Origin: Belnapia arida
Lineage (GTDB): Bacteria; Pseudomonadota; Alphaproteobacteria; Acetobacterales; Acetobacteraceae
Reading direction: 5' to 3'
Length of the DNA: 64,000 nt
NCBI RefSeq assembly: GCF_016773205.1
Contig: NZ_JAETWB010000009.1
Span: forward strand, 1 to 64,000
The stretch's first letter is position 1. Each line of letters opens with the position of its first letter. Shown piece after piece: positions 57,919 through 64,000 of the stretch. A program made the position numbers and the translations under genes. A model generated the notes under the pieces. It was given only the letters and a program-made list of their open reading frames with translations. It did no database searches and was not told the DNA's origin.

Positions 57919-58403
57919 TCGGCGTTCAGGATTCGCGCGATCAGCCCGCGCTTGCGCAGCCGCCGCAGCCCCTGCTGCGCTGCCTGGGCCTCCTTCTCGG
58001 CCTTCTCCACACGCTTCACCGCCTCGGCCAGCCGCGCCTCAGCCGCGGCGAGCGCCGCCTCGCGCTCCGCCAGCCGCGTGCCCGCTTCCGTCAGCGAGGC
58101 TTCGGCCGCATCCGCCCGCTGCCGCTCGCGCAGCAGCTGCTCCTTCAGCAGGGTGAGGGCTTCGAGGAAGGCACCGATCGGGCTCGCCTCCGGTGCTGCC
58201 GCGGGCCGGATGGGAGCCGCCACCGCCCGCAATCCGCCGGCCTGCCGGACATGCGCCGTCAGCTTCGCCGCCCAACCGGTCTCGATGGCGGCCGGGGCCG
58301 GTGCCTCGGCCCGGAGCTGGAGTCGCCCAACCCAACCGCCGGGAGAAGAAACCAGCCGATTCGTTTCAGGCACCAGCGCCAGCAACTGCTTCCCGCCGTC
58401 CAT
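57915..58403 (-). CDS. Coiled-coil protein of unknown function (162 aa)
   Basis: The 162-residue protein has a Pro/Ala-rich N-terminal half and then a long Ala/Glu/Arg coiled coil (about 75-150, ALTLLKEQLLRERQRADAAE). A basic tail ends KRGLIARILNAD. I do not recognise the family, and no signal peptide is seen. The coiled coil suggests a partner-binding or plasmid/phage-like DNA-binding role, but nothing else supports either. It lies downstream of the lytic transglycosylase gene on the same strand. Confidence 0.65.
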   Translation of the reverse strand: MDGGKQLLALVPETNRLVSSPGGWVGRLQLRAEAPAPAAIETGWAAKLTAHVRQAGGLRAVAAPIRPAAAPEASPIGAFLEALTLLKEQLLRERQRADAAEASLTEAGTRLAEREAALAAAEARLAEAVKRVEKAEKEAQAAQQGLRRLRKRGLIARILNAD

Positions 58404-58462
58404 CCCATCCCCCGGTCACAAGCGGTTGACAATTTCGTGACCGTCCTCGGAAAGCAAGCGGT

Positions 58463-59398
58463 TTATCGCGCAGCGAGCGTAATCGTCTCCGGCATTGCAC
58501 GCTGGGAGGCGAGAAGCCGTGCGACCGCCGCCTGCACCTCGGCCAGGCTCAGCGCTCGCCCGGTCGCGCGTTCGAAGAAGACGCCCCGATTCGCTGCGAT
58601 GCTGTCGGCGCCGACCGCCTCCGCCGCCGGCCGCGCCGGCGCCCGGTCCAGCTCGGCGAGGAAGCGCCGCGCCCCGGCCGGACCGAGCAGATGGGTGAGG
58701 TACAGCTCGGTCGCCCCCGCCTGCCGGCCGAGCAGCGTCTCCAGCGCCGCCCGCTTCGCCCCCAGCCGCTCCGCCGCCATCACGGCCGAGAGCCGCGGGT
58801 CGAAGCGCAGAGCCAGGATGTGGCGCAGGTCGCGCGGCCGCTTGGTGGTGATGGTCCCGGTCCGCGCATCGGTCGAGAGGGTTGCCGCCTCCCGTGCCAG
58901 CCCGTGCCGCGCGCCGAAATCCCGTACCACCTCGAGCCAGGTCGCCTCGGTGAACTGCATCAGCCCGCGCGCCGAGCTGAGCCGGTTGCCGGCGCGATGG
59001 CTGAACCGGCTCTCCTGCCAGGCGATGGCCCGCAGCAGCGCCGGGTCGGCGCCGGTGCTGCGTGTGGCCGCCGCCAGCGCCGCAGCAACCGCTGGGCTCG
59101 GCGCCCCGTCCTCGACCACGGTGACGGGCGGCACCATCGCCACGGTCCTGACCCGCGCCCGCACCTGGGTCGCGGCCTGCCGCCGCGGCGCCGGCCGCAC
59201 CATGGCTCGCACTACTGGGACGGGCTTAGCCTGGGCGCGCGTCGCGCCAAGCCGTTGGCTGGGCCGCGCCTCGGCCGGCGCCGGCGCGGCGATGCTCGCG
59301 GCCAGAACACAGGCGAGGGCGGCAAGCGCCGGGCGCAGCCGGCGCGCAAGGAGAAGTTGCGTGCCGCGGGGGGCGGCACGAGGAGTGGTCTCGGTCAC
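58463..59398 (-). CDS. Lytic transglycosylase-like secreted protein
   Basis: The 311-residue protein has an N-terminal signal or membrane anchor (RRLRPALAALACVLAASIAA, preceded by Arg residues) and a Pro/Arg/Val-rich linker (50-100). An SLT-like domain follows: AIAWQESRFSHRAGN with catalytic Glu129, then SSARGLMQFTEATWLEVVRD. It should cleave peptidoglycan glycan strands. The GTG at 59398 is chosen because GGGAG lies about 9 bases upstream and it puts the signal peptide near the start. The 182 bases before it are intergenic with RidA. Confidence 0.82.
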   Translation of the reverse strand: MTETTPRAAPRGTQLLLARRLRPALAALACVLAASIAAPAPAEARPSQRLGATRAQAKPVPVVRAMVRPAPRRQAATQVRARVRTVAMVPPVTVVEDGAPSPAVAAALAAATRSTGADPALLRAIAWQESRFSHRAGNRLSSARGLMQFTEATWLEVVRDFGARHGLAREAATLSTDARTGTITTKRPRDLRHILALRFDPRLSAVMAAERLGAKRAALETLLGRQAGATELYLTHLLGPAGARRFLAELDRAPARPAAEAVGADSIAANRGVFFERATGRALSLAEVQAAVARLLASQRAMPETITLAAR

Positions 59399-59580
59399 GG
59401 AGGAATCTCCCTCGGGGGTGGGAGCGATGGGTGTGTCAACTGCCCTTACGCTGCCGACGGCGTTTCGTTCCAAGCGTTTGCGGGCCGATGCTGCCTTTGG
59501 CTCGCAAGCCACTCCAGGAGGGAGTATCCATCGCACCGTCCTCGCCCTTATGGTTCATGCCTCGATGGCGGGAGGCAGGC

Positions 59581-59937
59581 ATGGCGATCCGGCGCTTGGC
59601 GGAAGAAGGGCGGCTCTCCGGCGCCGTGGTGCATGGCGCGCTGGTCTACCTGGCCGGTCAGGTGGCCGATGACCCGACGCTCGACGCCGAGGGCCAGACC
59701 GCCGACATCCTCGCCCAGATCGACGCTCTGCTGGCTGGGGCAGGCACCGACAAGTCGAACCTGCTGACCGTCACCGTGGTGCTGGCCGATATCCAGGACG
59801 CCCCGGGGATGAACCGCGCCTGGGACCGCTGGCTGGACCCTGCGGCGAAGCCCGCCCGCATGACCATCGAGGCTCCGCTGGTCGACCGCCGCTGGCGCGT
59901 CGAGATCACCGGCATCGCCGCATTGCCGGATGCCTGA
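59581..59937 (+). CDS. RidA-family reactive-imine deaminase
   Basis: The 118-residue protein is a RidA/YjgF-type trimeric enzyme that hydrolyses 2-aminoacrylate and related imines. It shows VYLAGQVADDPT, DALLAGAGTDKSNLLTVTVV and an essential arginine-like position in KPARMTIEAPLVD. GGGAGGCAGG precedes the ATG. Its end overlaps the ion-channel gene by 8 bases, so the two are coupled. Confidence 0.9.
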   Translation: MAIRRLAEEGRLSGAVVHGALVYLAGQVADDPTLDAEGQTADILAQIDALLAGAGTDKSNLLTVTVVLADIQDAPGMNRAWDRWLDPAAKPARMTIEAPLVDRRWRVEITGIAALPDA

Positions 59938-60892
59938 CCGCGCCCGCCATCGCCGCCCCTTCCTCGGCGCCATCGGCCTGTCGCTCGGGCTGATGCTGCT
60001 GGTCGCAGGCGGGGTGGCGGACCGGGGTGGGACCTTCCCGCTGGTGCTGCTCGGAGCCTCGGCGCTGGCGATCGGGGCGCTCTACCGGCTCTTTCCGCAT
60101 GGACCGCATTTCGCCCTCGGCACCACCAACGGCCTGGCGATGTATGCCTGCCTCTATGTGGTGATCGGCCGTGCCGGCTTTCCCGATGCGCCGGACTGGG
60201 CCCGCGCCGTCGGCTTCATCCTTCCCATCGCCGCCTTCGTGGCCGCCTGCTGGCTGCGCCGCCGCGACCTCAGCGCCTGGGCGGAGGAGGAGGCGGCGGC
60301 CGACCTCGCCCATCTGCCCCGCTTCGCCCGCTGGCTGGCGATGACCGGCCTGGTCGGGCTGGTCTCCCTCGGCTTCCCGGTGAACCGCCTGCCCGCCACC
60401 GGCCAGGGCATGGCGCTGATCCTCGCCATGGCCGCCATCGCCGCGGTCAGCACCGTCTCGGTCGGCGACGTGGTGCGGCTGCTGGTCGACATCGCCGTCA
60501 TCTTCCGCGCGGTGACGCGGCGGCTCTCCCGCCTCGCCGTACCGATCGCCGCCTATTCCAGCCTCTGGGCGCTGCTGACGGTGGTGTTCGGCTGCCTCTA
60601 CCGCATCGCCGACGGGCTCTCCGGCGGGCCGCTCTTCACCAGCACCCATGGCCCGATCCGGGTGGATTTCGCCGACGCGCTGCACTTCAGCGTGGTGACG
60701 CTCTCGACGGTGGGCTATGGCGACATCATCCCGGCCGATGACGGCATCCGGCTGCTGGCGAGCATCCAGATGCTGCTGGCCCAGCTGCTGCTGCTCTTCG
60801 GCTTCATCGAGATCATGCGCGGCAGCCGCGCCGGCCTGCCCGACGCGGCCCCTCGGGAAGAACCCACGCGCCGCGCCGTCGCCGGGGATTAG
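59930..60892 (+). CDS. Potassium-channel-like membrane protein (ion channel 2)
   Basis: The 320-residue protein has about six hydrophobic helices and a C-terminal pore with the selectivity filter TLSTVGYGDI, preceded by a pore helix FADALHFSVV. The TVGYG motif marks a potassium-selective channel of the two-TM pore type; the extra N-terminal helices have no known sensor. No cytoplasmic ligand domain is seen. It starts within the last codons of ridA (8-base overlap). Confidence 0.88.
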   Translation: MPDRARHRRPFLGAIGLSLGLMLLVAGGVADRGGTFPLVLLGASALAIGALYRLFPHGPHFALGTTNGLAMYACLYVVIGRAGFPDAPDWARAVGFILPIAAFVAACWLRRRDLSAWAEEEAAADLAHLPRFARWLAMTGLVGLVSLGFPVNRLPATGQGMALILAMAAIAAVSTVSVGDVVRLLVDIAVIFRAVTRRLSRLAVPIAAYSSLWALLTVVFGCLYRIADGLSGGPLFTSTHGPIRVDFADALHFSVVTLSTVGYGDIIPADDGIRLLASIQMLLAQLLLLFGFIEIMRGSRAGLPDAAPREEPTRRAVAGD

Positions 60893-60951
60893 GCGCGGTT
60901 CCGCCGCAATCGGCGACGCAATTGGTGGTGTAGGACAAGGATCGAGGACCG

Positions 60952-61953
60952 ATGACCGAGGCCGAACGGGCCGCTTTCTGGCGCGGCAAGCGTGTGCTGG
61001 TGACCGGCGGGGCCGGCTTCCTCGGCAGCGCCCTCTGCCATGCCCTCGCCGCGCTCGGCGCGCGGGTGACGGCGCTCGACGCCATGTTCCCCGATGGCGG
61101 CGCCAACATGGCCAACCTCGAGGGCGCCGGCGTGCTGCTGGTCCGCGGCGACATCCGCGACGTGGAATTGCACTCGCTCTGCCAGGACGTGGACGTGCTG
61201 TTCAACATGGCGGCGCAGACCAGCCATATGGGCGGCCAGAAGGACCCGGTGGCCGACATCGCCATCAACGCCGTCGCCCAGGTCCGGCTGATCCAGGTGA
61301 TGCGCGAGGCGGCGCCCAAGGCGACCGTCGTCCACGCCTCGACCCGCCAGTTCTACGGCCGCCCGATGCAGCTCCCGGTCGACGAACTCCACCCCGTCAA
61401 CCCGCCGGACGCCAACGGCGTCAGCAAGTGGGCCGGCGAGCAGTACTGGTTGCTGGAGCAGCGCGTGCTGCACCGCCCCGTCGTCTCCCTCCGCCTGACC
61501 AACTGCTACGGTCCCCGCCTGCGCATCCGCGACGCCCGCCAGACCTTCCTCGGCATCTGGATCAGGCAGGTGCTGAAGGGGGAGGGGTTCGAGGTCTGGG
61601 GCGGCGAGCAGCTCCGCGACCTCACCTATGTCGACGACGTGGTCCGCGCCTTCCTGCTCTCGGCCGAATACGCCCCGAAGCCGGATGTGGCCGGCCGGGT
61701 CTTCAACCTCGGCGGCTCGCCCCCCGCCAGCCTGATCGAGCTGGCCGACCGGCTGATCGCCGCGAATGGCGGGCGTGGTCACTACGCCGTGAAGTCCTTC
61801 CCCGCCGATCGCGCGCCCATCGACATCGGCAGCTACCACGCCGATGACCATGCCTTCCGCGCCGCCACCGGCTGGGCGCCCCTGGTCGGGCTGGATGAGG
61901 GGCTGGCGCGCTCGCTCGACTGGTATCGCAGCCGCATGGCCGACTATAGCTGA
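60952..61953 (+). CDS. NAD-dependent epimerase/dehydratase (SDR family)
   Basis: The 333-residue extended SDR has GGAGFLG (19-25) and SxxxY-type serine at Ser130 (HASTRQFYG). In place of the usual Tyr of YxxxK it has Asn155, with Lys159 present (NGVSK). A subset of nucleotide-sugar epimerases/dehydratases naturally carries NGxxK, so this may be the normal form of that subgroup rather than a defect. It is followed after 21 bases by a DegT-family aminotransferase gene, so the pair probably makes a modified nucleotide sugar for surface glycan. Confidence 0.88.
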   Translation: MTEAERAAFWRGKRVLVTGGAGFLGSALCHALAALGARVTALDAMFPDGGANMANLEGAGVLLVRGDIRDVELHSLCQDVDVLFNMAAQTSHMGGQKDPVADIAINAVAQVRLIQVMREAAPKATVVHASTRQFYGRPMQLPVDELHPVNPPDANGVSKWAGEQYWLLEQRVLHRPVVSLRLTNCYGPRLRIRDARQTFLGIWIRQVLKGEGFEVWGGEQLRDLTYVDDVVRAFLLSAEYAPKPDVAGRVFNLGGSPPASLIELADRLIAANGGRGHYAVKSFPADRAPIDIGSYHADDHAFRAATGWAPLVGLDEGLARSLDWYRSRMADYS

Positions 61954-61974
61954 GGCTCCAAGGACGAACCGCCG

Positions 61975-63117
61975 ATGAGCATGACCGTCATTCCCCAGGC
62001 CGATCCCGGTGCCGGCTACCGCGCCCAGCAGGCCGAGATCGATGCGGCCGTGGCGCGCGCCCTCGCCTCCGGCTGGTACATCCTCGGCCGCGAGGGCGAG
62101 GCCTTCGAGCAGGAATTCGCCGCTTGGCTCGGCAGCTCCCGCGCGGTCGGCTGCGCCAACGGCACGGATGCCCTGGCGCTAATCCTGCGCGGCATGGGCA
62201 TCGGCGAGGGCTCGACCGTCGTCACCGTCTCGCACACCGCCGTCGCCACCGTGGCGGCGATCGAGATGGCCGGCGCGGTCCCGCTCCTCCTCGACATCGA
62301 CCCCGACACCTACACCATGGACCCCGAGGAACTGACCGCCGTCCTTGAGGACCCGCCGCCAGGCCTGCCGCCGATCCGCGCCGTCATCGCCGTCCACCTC
62401 TACGGCCAAGCCTGCGACCTGGAGCCGATGCTCGCCGCCTGCCAAGCCGCCGGCGTCGCGCTGATCGAGGATTGCGCCCAGGCCCATGGCGCGACGCTCG
62501 GCGGCCGCAGGCTCGGCACGCTCGGCCAGGCCAGTGCCTTCTCGCTCTACCCCACGAAGAATCTCGGCGCCCTCGGCGATGGCGGCGTGCTGGCGACCGA
62601 CGACTACGAGCTGGCCGAGCGCATCGCCGCCATCCGGCAATATGGCTGGAAGGAGCGCTACGTCTCCTCGATGGTGGGCGTGAACAGCCGCCTCGACGAG
62701 ATCCAGGCCGCCATCCTCCGGGTGAAGCTGACCGCCCTCGACTGGGGCAACGAGCGCCGCCGCCAGATCGCCGCCGCCTATGACGCGGCGCTGGCCGGCG
62801 GCCCCTTCGCCCCGCCAGCCCGCCGGGCGGATGCCGAGCACGTCTTCCACCAGTACGTGCTCCGCGCCGGCGCCTGGGGCATGACCCGGGCCGATATCCA
62901 GGCCCGGCTGCGCCAGGACGGCGTCGGCACCGGCATCCATTACCCGGTGCCGGTCCACCTGCAATCGGCCTATTTCGGCCGCATCCCCCTCGGCCCCGCC
63001 GGCTGCGCCGAAACGGCACGCGCCGCGCTGGAGGTGTTCAGCCTGCCGATGTACCCGGAGCTGACCGACGAGCAGGTTGGCCACATCGGCTGGGCGCTGC
63101 GCAACCTCGCCGGCTGA
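61975..63117 (+). CDS. DegT/DnrJ/EryC1-family PLP aminotransferase
   Basis: The 380-residue enzyme has the PLP lysine Lys195 in SLYPTKNLGALGDGG and ALIEDCAQAHGA with the cofactor aspartate. VNSRLDEIQAAILRVKL gives the substrate-site loop, and the C-terminal half has GIHYPVPVHLQSAY. It transfers an amino group to a keto-sugar nucleotide. The upstream epimerase supplies the likely substrate. Shine-Dalgarno-like AAGGA lies upstream. Confidence 0.92.
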   Translation: MSMTVIPQADPGAGYRAQQAEIDAAVARALASGWYILGREGEAFEQEFAAWLGSSRAVGCANGTDALALILRGMGIGEGSTVVTVSHTAVATVAAIEMAGAVPLLLDIDPDTYTMDPEELTAVLEDPPPGLPPIRAVIAVHLYGQACDLEPMLAACQAAGVALIEDCAQAHGATLGGRRLGTLGQASAFSLYPTKNLGALGDGGVLATDDYELAERIAAIRQYGWKERYVSSMVGVNSRLDEIQAAILRVKLTALDWGNERRRQIAAAYDAALAGGPFAPPARRADAEHVFHQYVLRAGAWGMTRADIQARLRQDGVGTGIHYPVPVHLQSAYFGRIPLGPAGCAETARAALEVFSLPMYPELTDEQVGHIGWALRNLAG

Positions 63118-63127
63118 AAACCCGGAG

Positions 63128-63162
63128 CCCCTGCCGCGTTGCCATCCCGCAACCGGCAGGGG
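63128..63162 (+). promoter_or_regulatory. Hairpin over the ribosome site of the next gene
   Basis: A hairpin with an outer stem CCCCTGCCG/CGGCAGGGG and an inner GTTGC/GCAAC pair ends at the start of the GGGGAGG ribosome-binding site of the phosphatase gene. It may terminate part of the aminotransferase transcript or mask the ribosome site. There is no U-tract, so a translational effect is more likely. Confidence 0.4.
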
Positions 63163-63170
63163 GGAGGTTC

Positions 63171-63908
63171 ATGCAGCAGCGCTGGCCAGAGCGGCTTTGG
63201 ATCGTCCGCCACGGTGAAAGCCGCGGCAATGTCGCGCGCGATGCCGCCCAGGCCGCCCGCCTCCACCGCATCGAGACCCTTTCCCGCGACGTGGACGTTC
63301 CCCTCAGCGACCGCGGCGAGGAGCAGGCCCGTGCCCTCGGCCGCTGGTTTGCCGACCAGCCGCCCGGGGAGCGGCCCGATGTCGTCCTCGCCTCGCCCTA
63401 TCTCCGTGCCCGCCAGACCGCCGAGCTGATGGGAACCCCGCCGGATGCCCTCACCTTCGACGAGCGGCTACGCGAGAAGGAGTTCGGCATCCTCGACCGC
63501 CTCACCCGCTACGGCATCGCCGCCGAGCACCCGGAGCAGGCCGAGCTGCGCCAGGCCTTGGGTAAATTCTACCACCGCCCGCCCGGCGGCGAGAGCTGGT
63601 GCGACGTCATCCTCCGCCTCCGCAGCGCGCTCGACACCATATGCCTGCACCATGCCGGCGAGCGGGTGATGATCGTCGCCCATCAGGTCGTGGTGCTCTG
63701 CCTCCGATACCTGATCGAGCGGATGACGGAGGAGCAGATCCTCGCCATCGACCGGGAGGGCGACGTGGCCAATTGCAGCATCACCGACTACGCCCATGAG
63801 CCCGGCTCCGGTCTCGTCCTGCGCCGCTACAATTTCCTCGCGCCATTGCTGGAGGAAGGCGCCCCCGTCACCGCCGAGCCGGACGCCCCGGCGACGGCCG
63901 CCCGATGA
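63171..63908 (+). CDS. Histidine phosphatase-family protein
   Basis: The 245-residue phosphoglycerate-mutase-fold enzyme has the catalytic RHGES (13-17) with His14, a SPYLRARQTAELMG motif, and a late second histidine in VMIVAHQVVVLCLRY. It hydrolyses a phosphomonoester of unknown identity. GGGGAGG precedes the ATG. Its stop overlaps the nnrD start as ATGA. Confidence 0.87.
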   Translation: MQQRWPERLWIVRHGESRGNVARDAAQAARLHRIETLSRDVDVPLSDRGEEQARALGRWFADQPPGERPDVVLASPYLRARQTAELMGTPPDALTFDERLREKEFGILDRLTRYGIAAEHPEQAELRQALGKFYHRPPGGESWCDVILRLRSALDTICLHHAGERVMIVAHQVVVLCLRYLIERMTEEQILAIDREGDVANCSITDYAHEPGSGLVLRRYNFLAPLLEEGAPVTAEPDAPATAAR

Positions 63909-64000
63909 GCGCCCCCACCTCCCTCACGCCCGAACTGCTGCGCGGCATGCCCCTGCCGGACCACCAGCAAGGCGCCGACAAGAACAGCCGCGGCCGCGTC
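63905..64000 (+). CDS. nnrD: ADP-dependent NAD(P)H-hydrate dehydratase, N-terminal part
   Basis: The partial gene runs off the right edge with 32 codons visible. The product starts MSAPTSLTPELLRGMPLPD and continues QGADKNSRGRV, which fits the N-terminus of the NnrD/YjeF-C domain that repairs hydrated NAD(P)H. The ATG overlaps the phosphatase stop by 4 bases. The fused or separate epimerase (NnrE) cannot be seen. Confidence 0.7.
   Translation, partial: MSAPTSLTPELLRGMPLPDHQQGADKNSRGRV

Overview
The window is 64 kb of very GC-rich chromosome with tightly packed genes on both strands. Many gene pairs overlap by 4 bases (ATGA or GTGA). The gene content points to an alphaproteobacterium, most likely in the Rhodospirillales/Acetobacteraceae (Roseomonas-like). 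The evidence is a DUF6476/DUF2256 pair opposite rluD-rpoH, Bug-type solute receptors, HWE and HisKA_2 kinases, and a COQ7-type ubiquinone hydroxylase. The genus is an inference. I see no rRNA, CRISPR array, complete insertion sequence or prophage.

Layout. 0-6 kb: unassigned left edge, tRNA-Glu(CUC), two small genes (one too short for routine ORF calling), rluD, rpoH, a VOC protein, a phosphatase and a photolyase. 6-14 kb: fasciclin protein, then the four genes of the ligase-associated (Lhr-Core) DNA-repair set. They form two divergent pairs, phosphoesterase-helicase and exonuclease-ligase, separated by a PAS/HisKA_2 histidine kinase. 14-19 kb: an operon-like series (HAD hydrolase, FAD oxidoreductase, GNAT) broken by two frameshifted, truncated pseudogenes, then a divergent TetR/SDR pair with visible operators. 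19-24 kb: a sensory set of HWE kinase, CheB and CheR-PAS without flagellar genes. 24-31.5 kb: HxlR regulator, two VOC proteins, hisZ-purA, an orphan CdiI-like immunity gene, a lipase and prfC.

31.6-42.8 kb is the most distinctive region: a coenzyme F420 locus. It has cofE-cofD-cofC overlapping in one operon behind an Fgd-like F420 glucose-6-phosphate dehydrogenase, a fused cofG/cofH gene (fbiC), and four further LLM-class (luciferase-like) F420-type oxidoreductases. A Bug receptor and coq7 are interspersed. F420 is best known from actinobacteria and methanogens, so this looks like an acquired, self-contained set that makes, reduces and uses F420. It runs directly into a probable catabolic cluster (42.8-47.8 kb): FAD hydroxylase, MBL hydrolase, two-module VOC protein, class II aldolase and alpha/beta hydrolase. 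One F420 enzyme sits at its edge.

48-64 kb is mostly housekeeping and envelope functions: a secreted Pro/Tyr-rich protein, NUDIX hydrolase, Atm1-like ABC exporter, FAD dehydrogenase, AKR, EamA transporter and YciE. Next is a zinc-type ABC transporter behind a perfect Zur-like palindrome, then a lytic transglycosylase, RidA, and a two-TM-pore ion channel. An epimerase/aminotransferase pair, a histidine phosphatase and the start of nnrD complete the window.
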